A DNA stretch of 64,000 nt, from contig NZ_JAJSOO010000001.1 in the NCBI RefSeq assembly GCF_029428875.1, positions 4,588,001-4,652,000 of the forward strand. Reading direction: 5' to 3'. A program made the translations under genes and the position numbers. The DNA is from Streptomyces sp. JH34 (GTDB taxonomy: Bacteria; Actinomycetota; Actinomycetes; Streptomycetales; Streptomycetaceae). This document shows positions 43,578-52,462 of the stretch, one piece after another (position 1 is the first letter of the stretch; every line of letters starts with the position of its first letter). The notes below the pieces were generated by a model that was not told where the DNA came from, ran no database searches, and saw nothing but the letters and a program-made list of their open reading frames with translations.

Positions 43578-44348
43578 ATGTCCGCTTTCATGTCCGCTTT
43601 CGCGAGCCTGGTCGGCGCCTTCGCCGACCTGCTCCAGCCGCTCTTCCAGAACGCGTCCACCGCCGCCGCGATCGTCCTGTTCACCGCCCTCGTGCGGCTC
43701 GCCGTCCACCCCCTCTCGCGGGCGGCGGCGCGCGGGCAGAAGGCCCGCACCAAGCTCCAGCCGCAGATCGCCGAACTGCGCAAGAAGCACTCCAAGAACC
43801 CCGACCGGATGCAGAAGGCGCTCATGGAGCTCCACGCGAAGGAGAAGGTCTCGCCCCTCTCCGGATGCCTGCCGAGCCTGCTCCAGATGCCCGCCTTCTT
43901 CCTGCTGTACCACCTCTTCTCCAGTCAGAGCATCGGCGGCGACCCGAACTCGCTGCTCGGCCACGAGCTCTTCGGCGCCCCGCTCGGCGAGCGCTGGCAC
44001 CACGCGCTCTCCGCGGGCGGGCCCTTCGGCCAGCAGGGACTCGTCTACCTCGGGCTCTTCGTGATCGTCGCCGCCGTCGCCACCTTCAACTACGGACGCA
44101 CCAAGCGGCAGATGGCGGCGAACCCCATGACGCCGGCCACCGGCCCGGACGGACAGCCCGTCCCCGGCATGGGCGCGATGACGAAGGTCATGCCGCTGAT
44201 GTCCTTCCTGACCCTCGTCTCCGTCGCCTACGTGCCGCTCGCGGCGGCTCTGTACATCGTCACGAGTACCACCTGGACGGCCCTGGAGCGCGCCTACCTC
44301 TACCGGGAGACCCCGGCCGCCGAGGCCGCCGTCGCCCCCGCCGTCTGA
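43578..44348 (+). CDS. YidC/Oxa1-family membrane protein insertase (second paralogue type)
   Basis: This 256-residue integral membrane insertase has the YidC core: an N-terminal helix with FTALVRLAVHPLSRAAARGQKA, a cytoplasmic coiled hairpin (LQPQIAELRKKHSKNPDRMQKALMELHAKEKVSPLSGCLPSLLQMPAFF) and further helices to about 240. It is shorter than the essential YidC near the replication origin and lacks a long C-terminal basic tail. ATG 43578 follows GGAGGG. It inserts membrane proteins by family role; clients are unknown. Confidence 0.9.
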   Translation: MSAFMSAFASLVGAFADLLQPLFQNASTAAAIVLFTALVRLAVHPLSRAAARGQKARTKLQPQIAELRKKHSKNPDRMQKALMELHAKEKVSPLSGCLPSLLQMPAFFLLYHLFSSQSIGGDPNSLLGHELFGAPLGERWHHALSAGGPFGQQGLVYLGLFVIVAAVATFNYGRTKRQMAANPMTPATGPDGQPVPGMGAMTKVMPLMSFLTLVSVAYVPLAAALYIVTSTTWTALERAYLYRETPAAEAAVAPAV

Positions 44349-44473
44349 GCGGTCCGGGTCCAGTGCGTGAACAGGGTCTTGCGGAGTGATCCGATGTCTT
44401 GGAGGATCAGCCAAGCCCTTCGTCGGCCGCAACCCATCGACGGGCTCGAACACGACCAAGGGGAGATGGACCG

Positions 44474-45334
44474 TTGAAGCTTCTTCGAGTGGGTGCCGCG
44501 GGTTCGGAACGCCCTGCGCTGCTGGACCGTAACGGGACCTTGCGTGACCTTTCGGGCCTCGTCGCCGACATCGACGGCGAGCTCCTCGCCGACGCCTCGG
44601 CGCTGGCCCGGGTACGCGAGGCGGCACAGACGCCCGACGTTCTTCCCCCGCTCGACGCGGACGGCCTCCGGGTCGGACCGCCTCTCGGGCGGATCGGCAA
44701 GATCGTGTGCATCGGGCTGAACTACCACGACCACGCGGCCGAGACGGGAGCCGCGATCCCGGACGAGCCGATCCTGTTCTTCAAGGCCCCCGACACCGTC
44801 GTCGGCCCCGAGGACACCGTCCTCGTACCGCGCCGCAGCCGCAAGACCGACTGGGAGGTCGAGCTCGCCGTCGTCATCGGCCGCACCGCCCGCTACCTGG
44901 AGACCGCCGAGGAGGCGCTCGGGCACGTCGCCGGATACGCGACCTCCCACGACGTCTCCGAGCGGGAGTTCCAGATCGAGCGCGGCGGCACCTGGGACAA
45001 GGGCAAGAACTGCGAGACGTTCAACCCGCTCGGTCCCTGGCTGGTCACAGCCGACGAGGTGCCCGACCCGCAGGCGCTGCCGCTGAAGCTGTGGGTCAAC
45101 GGGGAGCTGAAGCAGGACGGCACGACGGCGCAGCAGATCTTCCCGGTCGGCGAGGTGGTGCGCTATCTGAGCCACTTCATGACGCTCTACCCGGGCGACG
45201 TGATCAACACCGGCACCCCCGCCGGTGTGGCCATGGGCCACCCCGAGCCGAAGCCCTATCTCCGCGCGGGCGACGTCGTGGAGCTCGAGATCGAGGGGCT
45301 CGGACGCCAGCGCCAGGAACTCAAGGACGCCTGA
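44474..45334 (+). CDS. Fumarylacetoacetate hydrolase (FAH) family protein
   Basis: This 286-residue metal-dependent hydrolase or isomerase is of the FAH fold. The catalytic domain from about 75 has IVCIGLNYHDHAAETG, the acidic metal-binding segment TDWEVELAVVIG, and GDVINTGTPAGVAMG near 245. Relatives cleave C-C bonds in acylpyruvates or aromatic breakdown products; the substrate here is open. The start is TTG at 44474 with GGGGAG upstream, giving the family opening KLLRVG. It is followed by a strong terminator. Confidence 0.9.
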   Translation: MKLLRVGAAGSERPALLDRNGTLRDLSGLVADIDGELLADASALARVREAAQTPDVLPPLDADGLRVGPPLGRIGKIVCIGLNYHDHAAETGAAIPDEPILFFKAPDTVVGPEDTVLVPRRSRKTDWEVELAVVIGRTARYLETAEEALGHVAGYATSHDVSEREFQIERGGTWDKGKNCETFNPLGPWLVTADEVPDPQALPLKLWVNGELKQDGTTAQQIFPVGEVVRYLSHFMTLYPGDVINTGTPAGVAMGHPEPKPYLRAGDVVELEIEGLGRQRQELKDA

Positions 45335-45348
45335 GGCTGTCCGCACAA

Positions 45349-45380
45349 AAGCGGCCGCCGGGGTCTCCCGGCGGCCGCTT
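45349..45380. terminator. Bidirectional terminator between FAH gene and UPF0303 gene
   Basis: AAGCGGCCGCCGGG and its exact complement form a 14-bp stem with a 4-nt loop. It sits between the FAH stop and the stop of the convergent gene at 45415. Confidence 0.85.
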
Positions 45381-45414
45381 CGGCCGTCCCCCACGCCTGA
45401 GGGTGCGCCTTCCC

Positions 45415-45894
45415 TCAGTCCTGCGGGCGCGCCGTGAACTGCTCCAGCGCCCGCACCACCAGCGCGTGGTCCTCGGCCTGCGGCAGACCGGACACCGTGA
45501 CCGAACCGATCACGCCCGCACCCTCCACGGCGATCGGGAACGAGCCGCCGTGCGCGGCGTACACGTCCAGGTCCAGTCGCGAGGACTGCTCGAACGTCGT
45601 GCCCTTCGCCCGGAAACGGGTCCCGACGAGGTACGAGCTCTCCCCGTACCGCTCCACGACCCTGCGCTTGCGGTCGATCCAGGCGTCGTTGTCCGCGCTC
45701 GAACCCGGCAGCGCCGCGTGGAAGAGCTGCTGGGCGCCCCGCCGGATGTCGATCGCGACCGGGGCGTGCCGCTCACGGGCCAGTGCGACCAGCAGACCGC
45801 CCAAGGCGTACGCGTCGTCGTAGCCGAAGCGCGGCAGCGTCAGACGCCGCTCCTGCGCGATCAGCTCGGACACGGTCGGTGCATCGGTGCTCAT
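45415..45894 (-). CDS. UPF0303 / heme-degrading-domain family protein
   Basis: This 159-residue protein of the UPF0303 group has the Haem_degrading-like (GlcG/HbpS) fold. It contains PVAIDIRRGAQQLFHAALPGSSADNDAWIDRKRRVV (about 45-82) and AAHGGSFPIAVEGAGVIGSVTVSGLPQAEDHALVV near the end, the family signature. Molecular function is not established. It overlaps the stop of the Gfo/Idh/MocA gene by ATGA and is co-transcribed with it. Confidence 0.88.
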   Translation of the reverse strand: MSTDAPTVSELIAQERRLTLPRFGYDDAYALGGLLVALARERHAPVAIDIRRGAQQLFHAALPGSSADNDAWIDRKRRVVERYGESSYLVGTRFRAKGTTFEQSSRLDLDVYAAHGGSFPIAVEGAGVIGSVTVSGLPQAEDHALVVRALEQFTARPQD

Positions 45895-46997
45895 GCGTGC
45901 TGCTCCTCGTCGTCGTGGGGAAGGAGGGTCACGGACACGCCCTCGCGGGCCGAGCGCCGTGCCGCCTCCAGGACGTCGAGCGCGGCGGCGGCCTGCAGCG
46001 CCGTCACCGGGTTCTCGCCCTCACCGCGCAGGGCGGAGGCCACAGCGGCGTAGTACGCGGGGTAGTCACCCGGCAGCGTGCGGACCGGGTCGCCGCCGCC
46101 GGTCAGCGGGGACTCACCGGAACCGACCCGCCCCCACAGCTCCACGGGCTCCTCGCCCCACGGCTCGCCGGCCGTCGGACGCGCACCCTCGCGCAGAGCC
46201 GCCTCCTGCGGGTCCAGGCCGTACTTCACATAGCCGGCCTTCGAACCGAGCACCCTGAACCGCGGGCCGAGCTGCGCCGTGGTGGCGCTCGCGTACAGGT
46301 GCGAGCGCACCCCGTTGACGTGTGTGATCGCGATGAAGGTGTCGTCGTCGGCCGCCGCGCCCGGGCGGCGCACATCCGACTCCGCGTACACCTGCACCGC
46401 CGGTCCGAACAGGGTGAGCGCCTGGTCGACGACATGGCTGCCCAGGTCGTACAGCAGCCCGCCGATCTCCTCCGGGTCGCCCGACTCGCGCCAGCCGCCC
46501 TTCAGCTGCGGGCGCCACCGCTCGAAGCGCGACTCGAAACGCAGCACCTCGCCGAGCTCGCCCTGCTCGATCAGGCCGGCCAGCGTGAGGAAGTCGTTGT
46601 CCCAGCGGCGGTTCTGGAACACGGAGAGCAGCAGCCCCCGCTCCGCGGCCAGCGCGGCCAGCTCGCGCGCCTCGGCGGCCGTACCGGCGAGGGGCTTGTC
46701 CACGACCACCGGAAGCCCCGCCTCCAGGGCGGCCTTCGCGAGGGGGACGTGGGTCCTGTTCGGCGAGGCGATCACGATCAGGTCCAGCTCGTCCGCGCGC
46801 TTCCACAGCTCCTCGGGCGAGGAGACCAGCCGCAGGCCGGGGAACTCGGCGCGGGCCTGAGCCTGCCGCTCCTCGTTCGACGTGACGACCGTGTCGAGGA
46901 CGAGGCCCCCGGTCGCGGAGACCAGCGGGGCGTGGAAGACGGAACCCGCCAGGCCGTAGCCGACGAGCCCGACGCGGAGAGGAGCGTTGGCAGTCAT
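45891..46997 (-). CDS. Gfo/Idh/MocA-family oxidoreductase
   Basis: This NAD(P)-dependent dehydrogenase of about 368 residues acts on sugars, inositols or related alcohols by family. The N-terminal Rossmann fold has VGLVGYGLAGSVFHAPL and the EKP-type motif VVVDKPLAG near 95, whose Lys contacts substrate and nucleotide. The C-terminal domain has GGLLYDLGSHVVDQALTLFG near 175, with the catalytic His. The ATG at 46995-46997 was chosen; GTG 47006 is alternative. It is divergent from a ROK regulator and followed by the overlapping UPF0303 gene. Confidence 0.88.
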   Translation of the reverse strand: MTANAPLRVGLVGYGLAGSVFHAPLVSATGGLVLDTVVTSNEERQAQARAEFPGLRLVSSPEELWKRADELDLIVIASPNRTHVPLAKAALEAGLPVVVDKPLAGTAAEARELAALAAERGLLLSVFQNRRWDNDFLTLAGLIEQGELGEVLRFESRFERWRPQLKGGWRESGDPEEIGGLLYDLGSHVVDQALTLFGPAVQVYAESDVRRPGAAADDDTFIAITHVNGVRSHLYASATTAQLGPRFRVLGSKAGYVKYGLDPQEAALREGARPTAGEPWGEEPVELWGRVGSGESPLTGGGDPVRTLPGDYPAYYAAVASALRGEGENPVTALQAAAALDVLEAARRSAREGVSVTLLPHDDEEQHA

Positions 46998-47010
46998 GCG
47001 AACCACTTAA

Positions 47011-47023
47011 GCAACGCTGTTGC
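47011..47023. promoter_or_regulatory. Probable ROK operator GCAACgctGTTGC
   Basis: This perfect 5-3-5 palindrome lies in the 56-bp divergent gap, 14 bp from the oxidoreductase start and 30 bp from the ROK start. The position suits repression of both promoters. Confidence 0.6.
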
Positions 47024-47053
47024 CAAAGTGCAAGCGATGGGGACAATGGTGCG

Positions 47054-48247
47054 GTGAACAGGAGTAACAGCAGGAGCGACGGGGCGAATCTCCCTGCCCT
47101 GCGCCACCACAACGCGTCGCTCGTCCTCGACCTGCTGCGCGTGGCCGGTGAGCAGGGCATCAGCCGGCTGGAGCTCGCCGAGCGCACCGGACTCACCCCG
47201 CAGGCCGTCAGCAAGATCACCGCCCGGCTCAGGGCGGAGGGCCTCGCCGCGGAGGCGGGCCGGCTCGCCTCCACCGGGGGCAAGCCCCGCACCGTCCTGC
47301 GCCTGGTCCCGGACGCCGGATACGCGGTCGGGCTCCACCTGGACCGCGACGAACTCACCGCCGTCCTCGCCGACCTCGCCGGCACCACGGTCGCGACCCG
47401 CGCCTTCCCGCTCGACCTCGGAGCCCCGGCAGCCGAGGTCCTCACCACGGCCGCCCACGCGGTGCAGACGGTACGGGCGGACGCCCCACGGCCCCCCGGG
47501 ACCGCGGCCCCCCAGGTCTTCGGCGTGGGCGCAGCCCTGCCCGGCCCGCTGGACCACAGGGGCGGGGTGCTGCACCGGGTCACCGGCTTCCCGCAGTGGG
47601 ACGGCTACCCGCTTCGCGACGCCCTCGCCGAACGGACCGGGCTGCCCGTCGTCGTCGACAAGGACACCAACGCCGCCGCCCTCGGCCTCGCACTGAGGGA
47701 GCGGGCCGACGCCGACTTCGCCTATCTCCACCTGGGTACCGGGCTCGGCGCCGGGCTCGTCCTCGGAGGGGCCGTGCACCGCGGAGCCCGCACCGGCGCC
47801 GGGGAGTTCGGCCACCAGACGCTCCAACTGGACGGCCCCCCGTGCGACTGCGGCGGACGCGGCTGCATCGAGGCGCTCTGCCTGACGGCCGACTCCCGCG
47901 GCGACATCGCCGAGGCGGCCCGGGTCCTCGGAGCGGGCGCCGCCAACCTCGTCGGGCTCCTCGACATCGACCGGGTGGTCCTCGGCGGGCGCACCGTCGC
48001 CGCCCACGAGGACGCCTACGTGAGCGGGGTCCGCGCCGTCATCGAGGAGCGCGCGCGGCGGGAGGGCGTCACCGCCGCGGTCCCCGTCACCGTGGCCGGC
48101 GGCGGGGACCGGTCCGTCGCGGAGGGAGCGGCCCAGCTGGTGCTCGCCCCGCTCTTCGGCCGGGCCGGGGAGGGCGGCGGCGAGCGGACCCCGGTCGCAC
48201 AGGGGCGGCAGGGGGGCACCGGGCGGGGCCGATCGAGCGGATCGTGA
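47054..48247 (+). CDS. ROK-family transcriptional regulator / sugar kinase fold
   Basis: This 397-residue protein has an N-terminal MarR-like winged helix (SRLELAERTGLTPQAVSKITARLRAEGL, about 38-65) followed by a ROK kinase-like domain. The sugar-site Asp is in FGVGAALPGPLD and VVVDKDTNAAALGLAL, the phosphate loop is LGTGLGAGLVLGG, and the zinc motif CDCGGRGCIEALC is complete near 272. It probably represses the divergent Gfo/Idh/MocA operon and is released by a sugar or sugar phosphate. Start GTG at 47054. Confidence 0.9.
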   Translation: MNRSNSRSDGANLPALRHHNASLVLDLLRVAGEQGISRLELAERTGLTPQAVSKITARLRAEGLAAEAGRLASTGGKPRTVLRLVPDAGYAVGLHLDRDELTAVLADLAGTTVATRAFPLDLGAPAAEVLTTAAHAVQTVRADAPRPPGTAAPQVFGVGAALPGPLDHRGGVLHRVTGFPQWDGYPLRDALAERTGLPVVVDKDTNAAALGLALRERADADFAYLHLGTGLGAGLVLGGAVHRGARTGAGEFGHQTLQLDGPPCDCGGRGCIEALCLTADSRGDIAEAARVLGAGAANLVGLLDIDRVVLGGRTVAAHEDAYVSGVRAVIEERARREGVTAAVPVTVAGGGDRSVAEGAAQLVLAPLFGRAGEGGGERTPVAQGRQGGTGRGRSSGS

Positions 48248-48420
48248 CCCCCGAACGGGCGGTGCACGCCGCCGAGCGATGGCGGCCCCGTGCGCGCGCG
48301 TGACAGCGTCGCGCACTGAAACGTGTCGCCATGGCCGTACGTCCGGCCGCGTGTGGCGGTGCCGCCGCCCCAGCGGGTGGCCCCGCCCGGCCGTTCGCGA
48401 GCAGCGAAGGGTGATCCACC

Positions 48421-49287
48421 ATGTCCAGCAGACCCCCCGCACGGCTGCGCGACGGCCGTGCCCTCACCCGCCTCGGACTCGCCGCCGGGCTGGTCGTCCC
48501 GGTGAGCCTCCTCGGTGTCCCGGCCGCCGTCGCCATCCCGGTCACCGTGCCCGCCGCGACCGGTGCCGTGGCCCTCGGGGCCCCGGACCTTCCCGCCTGC
48601 GGCGATCCGGACGCCGAGGACTTCCCCATCGAGACACGGATCCACGGTGGCCCCGACACCTACGCCTCCGGCGGCGGCTACGGGACCTGGTTCCTCGACC
48701 TCACCAACACGACCTCTGAGTCGTGCCACTCCATCCACCCCGTCCTGGTGCTCACCGACGAGGACCGGACGCTCACGGCCGAGCAGATCCAGCTGGAGTT
48801 CACCGAGCGGGCGCACCCCGACGAGGAACACCGGGTGAGCTGGGAGTCCACCGACCGTGACGAACAGATCGGCGTCTTCGGCAGCGGGGAGCACGACGAC
48901 GACTTCCCCGGCTTCACCGTCCCCGCGAAGCAGACCGTGACGGTCGAGGTCCGGATGGCGTTCACCTCCGACACCCGGCCGGGCGAGGTCACGGCCCACG
49001 CCGCCATCGTCCAGCGGCGCACCGCCGAGGACGACGCGGAGCGGACCGGCGGCGACGGGGACTGGGTGGGTGAGTCCGCCGCCTACTCCTTCGTCGTCGT
49101 CGACGGCGGAATCGAGGCGCCGGGGGACGACGGGGCCACGATGGACGCGGAGGGCGACCCCGTGCCGGAACTCGCCCGCACCGGCCAGGCCCGCGCGCTC
49201 CGGGCCGGTCTCGCCGCCGTCACGCTCGTCCTCACCGGAGCGGCCGCCCTGCTCTGGTCCCGGCGCCTGCGCGCAGGACGCCGCTGA
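48421..49287 (+). CDS. Secreted cell-wall protein with LAxTG sorting signal
   Basis: This 288-residue surface protein has a signal peptide (basic start, LGLAAGLVVPVSLLGVPAAVA) and an acidic beta-rich domain with a possible disulfide (PACGDPD and SESCHSI). The classical sorting tail comprises LARTG near 253, a hydrophobic helix and RRLRAGRR. LAxTG is the motif preferred by Streptomyces class E sortases, so wall anchoring is likely. The nearest sortase (50861) is class F, so its anchoring enzyme may lie elsewhere. GAAGGG precedes the ATG. Confidence 0.8.
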   Translation: MSSRPPARLRDGRALTRLGLAAGLVVPVSLLGVPAAVAIPVTVPAATGAVALGAPDLPACGDPDAEDFPIETRIHGGPDTYASGGGYGTWFLDLTNTTSESCHSIHPVLVLTDEDRTLTAEQIQLEFTERAHPDEEHRVSWESTDRDEQIGVFGSGEHDDDFPGFTVPAKQTVTVEVRMAFTSDTRPGEVTAHAAIVQRRTAEDDAERTGGDGDWVGESAAYSFVVVDGGIEAPGDDGATMDAEGDPVPELARTGQARALRAGLAAVTLVLTGAAALLWSRRLRAGRR

Positions 49288-49434
49288 TCATCCGGTACGC
49301 CAGGTCTGTGTGATCAACCGGTTCCGTCCGCAAGAACGGGCAGCCTAAAATCGGGGGCGTCGGCGCTGCACAACGCGGTGCCGCCGGCGTCCAGCACCTC
49401 TGAGTGCACAGCGCGTACGGCAGGAGCCCGTCAC

Positions 49435-50229
49435 ATGGCAGAGCGCAAGCCGATCGAATCCTGGCTGACCGACATGGACGGTGTCCTCATCCACGAGGGC
49501 ACGCCGATCCCCGGGGCCGACGCCTTCATCAAGCGGCTGCGGGATTCCGGACTGCCCTTCCTGGTCCTCACCAACAACTCCATCTACACCGCCCGCGACC
49601 TGCACGCGCGCCTCAAGCGCATGGGGCTGGACGTGCCCGTGGAGAACATCTGGACCTCCGCCCTGGCCACCGCCCAGTTCCTCGACGACCAGCGGCCGCG
49701 CGGCACGGCGTACGTCATCGGCGAGGCGGGCCTCACCACGGCGCTGCACGACATCGGCTACGTGCTCACCGACCACGAGCCCGATTACGTCGTTCTCGGG
49801 GAAACCCGCACCTACAGCTTCGAGGCACTCACCAAGGCGATCCGGCTGATCAACGGCGGTGCCCGCTTCATCTGCACCAACCCCGACGAGACCGGCCCGT
49901 CCGCCGAGGGCCCGCTGCCCGCGACCGGTTCCGTCGCGGCGCTGATCACCAAGGCCACCGGCAAGGCGCCGTACTTCGCGGGCAAGCCCAACCCGCTGAT
50001 GATGCGGACCGGGCTCAACGCGATCGGCGCCCACTCCGAGACCTCCGCCATGATCGGCGACCGGATGGACACCGACGTGCTGGCCGGCCTGGAGGCGGGG
50101 ATGCAGACCTTCCTGGTCCTCACCGGCCTGACCACGGAGGCCGACATGGACCGCTACCCGTTCCGGCCCTCCACGGTGGTCGACTCGATCGCGGACCTCG
50201 TCGACCTGGTCGACCTGCCCATGCCGTGA
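49435..50229 (+). CDS. HAD-IIA family hydrolase (NagD-like)
   Basis: This 264-residue phosphatase of the HAD IIA subfamily has motif I WLTDMDGVLIHEG with the nucleophile Asp13 and acid/base Asp15, motif II VLTNNS near 45, the substrate-side Lys in AGKPNPLMM near 180 and motif IV MIGDRMDTDVLAG near 202. Relatives remove phosphate from nucleotides or small sugars. The ATG at 49435 has AGGAG at 8 nt. Monocistronic. Confidence 0.92.
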   Translation: MAERKPIESWLTDMDGVLIHEGTPIPGADAFIKRLRDSGLPFLVLTNNSIYTARDLHARLKRMGLDVPVENIWTSALATAQFLDDQRPRGTAYVIGEAGLTTALHDIGYVLTDHEPDYVVLGETRTYSFEALTKAIRLINGGARFICTNPDETGPSAEGPLPATGSVAALITKATGKAPYFAGKPNPLMMRTGLNAIGAHSETSAMIGDRMDTDVLAGLEAGMQTFLVLTGLTTEADMDRYPFRPSTVVDSIADLVDLVDLPMP

Positions 50230-50295
50230 CCCGAGCGGGCTACAGCGGATGCGGGACGGCCTCGCAGGCGTGAACCTTCCTTCAGGAGGTTTACG

Positions 50296-50859
50296 ATGCG
50301 TTCACTGCCCCTCACTTTCTGTGCCGCGATCGTGGCCGGGACGATAGCCCTTCCCACGTCCGCCGCACTGGCCGCTCCGCAGGCCGACGACCCCTCGGGC
50401 GAGAAGCGTCCGGGAACGGTCTCGGTCAGCCCGTCCCGTGTCTCCCCCGGCGGGGAGGTGGAACTCCGGGTCGACGTCTGTGGCAAGGACAGGTCGGCCC
50501 GAGGCAACTCCGAGGCCTTCGCCTCGGAAGCGCGCTTCGAACCGGCCGACGGCAAAGGCCTCGTCGCCCACGCCCGGATCCGTTCGGACGCCGCACCCGA
50601 CGACTACGAGATCTGGGTGACCTGCAAGGACGGCCACGGCAAGGCCACCGGCACGGTCACGGTCGTCCATCACGGCCGCCCCTCGCCCGTCGCCCCCGTA
50701 CGGGCCGGCGGTGGAGGCACCGCGGTGCTCGCCGAGGAGGCCGCTGCCGACGAGGGCCCCGGCACCCGGCACGCGGTGATCGGTCTCGGACTGGGCGCCG
50801 TCGCGGCCGTCGCCGTCGCGTTCCGCGGCGTGCGCCGCCGTCGCTCGGCGCTCCACTGA
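50296..50859 (+). CDS. Membrane-anchored surface protein, partner of class F sortase
   Basis: This 187-residue exported protein has a signal peptide (IVAGTIALPTSAALA), a single beta-sandwich-like domain (SVSPSRVSPGGEVELRVDVCG ... YEIWVTCKDGHGKATGTVTVV, with a likely disulfide), a Gly-rich stretch and a C-terminal helix plus RRRR. No LPxTG-like motif is visible before the helix, so it may stay in the membrane. A very strong AGGAGG precedes the ATG. The sortase starts 1 nt after its stop, so the two form one operon, a common Streptomyces pair. Confidence 0.78.
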   Translation: MRSLPLTFCAAIVAGTIALPTSAALAAPQADDPSGEKRPGTVSVSPSRVSPGGEVELRVDVCGKDRSARGNSEAFASEARFEPADGKGLVAHARIRSDAAPDDYEIWVTCKDGHGKATGTVTVVHHGRPSPVAPVRAGGGGTAVLAEEAAADEGPGTRHAVIGLGLGAVAAVAVAFRGVRRRRSALH

Positions 50860-50860
50860 C

Positions 50861-51538
50861 ATGTCCGCCCCGGAGCGCCCCGCCGGAACCGGCCGCCTGC
50901 TGACGGGTGTCACCTGGGCCGTTCTCCTGCTGGGGCTGTGGCTGTGGGGCCGCGCCGCCACCGCCGGCAACTCGGCCCCGACGACCGGTGACGTCGCCGC
51001 GGTCGGCCGCCCCCTGGGCGTACCACTGCCCCCGGCCCACGATCCGCTCGACGGAGCCGCGCCGCAGCGGGTCCAGATCCCCTCCGTCGGGATCGACGCG
51101 ACCGTCGTGCCGCGCGGCCTCGACGCCGAAGGGGCGATCGAGCCCCCGCCGTTCGAGACGCCGAAGGCCGTCGGCTGGTATGCGGACGGCACCGAACCGG
51201 GGACGGAGGGCGCCGCTCTCTTCGTCGGTCATGTCGACACCGAGACGAAGCCCGCCGTGTTCTACGGGCTCAGTGCCGCGAAGCCCGGCGAGAAGGTCCG
51301 GGTGAGCCGGTCCGACGGGAAGACCGCCGAGTTCACCATCGACGACGTGCAGGTCTTCACCCGGGAACGTTTCGACGCGCAGAAGGCGTACGGACCGCGT
51401 GAGGACGGGCGGGCGGAGCTGCGGCTGATCACCTGCGGCGGTACGTACGACCACAAGTCCCGTGCGTACACGGCCAATGTCGTCGTCTCCGCGTACCTGA
51501 CGGCGGAGAAGTCCGCGCGGGAGTCCCGCACCACCTGA
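50861..51538 (+). CDS. Class F sortase
   Basis: This 225-residue membrane-bound transpeptidase has an N-terminal anchor (LLTGVTWAVLLLGLWLWGRAA) and the sortase barrel: the catalytic His in LFVGHVDTE near 127, Cys in LRLITCGGTYD near 189 and an Arg downstream in YDHKSRAYTANVVV. Class F enzymes attach surface proteins to the wall or cut them; targets are poorly known. It is in an operon with the membrane-anchored protein upstream. Confidence 0.9.
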   Translation: MSAPERPAGTGRLLTGVTWAVLLLGLWLWGRAATAGNSAPTTGDVAAVGRPLGVPLPPAHDPLDGAAPQRVQIPSVGIDATVVPRGLDAEGAIEPPPFETPKAVGWYADGTEPGTEGAALFVGHVDTETKPAVFYGLSAAKPGEKVRVSRSDGKTAEFTIDDVQVFTRERFDAQKAYGPREDGRAELRLITCGGTYDHKSRAYTANVVVSAYLTAEKSARESRTT

Positions 51539-51900
51539 CGTGCCACGTCCGAACCGCCCGCGACGGGACACCTGGCCCGGTCGGCGTCCGCTCCCCCTCG
51601 GAGTCGCCGGCCGGGCCGGTCCTCGACCGCAGGCGTCCGGGCCGCGGGAGTGGCCCGGACACGGCGCGGGAGGTCGGGCCGTGCACTGACACGACACTGT
51701 AGGGCGACGACGCCCGGAGCCCCGAGTGGTTCCGGCAGGATGTCCGGATCCGGGCGGGAGCGTTTCGCGGGCCGGCCGGGCCTGCGGCCGGTGAGCCCGC
51801 CGGCACGAGGGGCGGCGGATCAGGGCGGTCAGGCCGGGATCGGCCGAAACCTCCGGTGCCACCGTTCGGTTCGCGCTCCGCCGCGCATCGGTGGCGCATG
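51539..51900. other. Intergenic stretch after the sortase
   Basis: About 360 bp without credible coding potential or clear signals. I see no terminator hairpin with a U-run. It borders the structured leader region that follows. Confidence 0.5.
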
Positions 51901-52462
51901 CCACGACTGACCCGTGGCAGATACCGACTATCTCATCACCCAGGTTCCGGAAATCTATGTCGGCGGGAGTAGACATTGGGTCATGACGTGGATATGGTTT
52001 CTCTCGTAGCCAGAGAGACGGCAGGGCCCGGCAGAGACGAACTGCCGGGCGGCAGCATCCGCAGTGAGCAGGACGGTACGGCGGTGGAGTTCCGAAGCCA
52101 TGGTTGTTGCAGGGCGGCGACGGGACTGACGGCCGGACCGGGTGGCCCGCAGTCGTCAGGGGCCGCCGTGAGCAGTACCAGATGTACGCAAGTGATTGAT
52201 CCAGAGGGAAGGACGGAGGAACCAGGCGCCATCAGGATCGCCCGGGTGGAAGCGTTGAGCCCGGGTACCGCAGGACATCGATAGTGAGGTGGTCTCCGGT
52301 CAAGCAACCGCGATCCCCGCGTACCCGACAGCTTCCAGGTCGGGTCGGCGGAAACAGAGGGCCGACGCAGTAACCACGGTCGGCAGGTGGTGTAGTTGTT
52401 TCTTCGGGGCCCGGGTGCCGTACGGCACCCGGGCCCCTCGAGCGTTCCACAGAGAGGTGTAC
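51901..52462 (+). ncRNA. Candidate structured leader RNA upstream of the MerR-like gene
   Basis: This ~560-bp stretch has mixed third-position composition in all frames, so it does not look coding. It contains a series of plus-strand stem-loops: 9-bp stem at 52026-52050, 7-bp at 52323-52345, 6-bp at 52361-52384, and a 32-nt perfect palindrome at 52406-52437. Purine-rich unpaired runs (GAGGGAAGGACGGAGGAACC, near 52204) lie between them. This layout suggests a cis-regulatory RNA or attenuator, or a separate small RNA ending at the palindrome. No known riboswitch class is recognised. Confidence 0.4.
52406..52437 (+). terminator. 32-nt perfect palindrome ahead of the MerR-like gene
   Basis: A 15-bp GC-rich stem (GGGGCCCGGGTGCCG and its complement) closes on TA and ends 25 nt before the MerR-like ATG. 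It is strong enough to act as a terminator or attenuator, although only C/T-mixed bases follow. Confidence 0.6.

Noticed and set aside
51976-52284. 102-codon frame in the region upstream of the MerR-like gene
   Set aside because: Third positions are mixed rather than GC-rich, no family is recognisable, and the DNA is full of stem-loops; better explained as a leader RNA.
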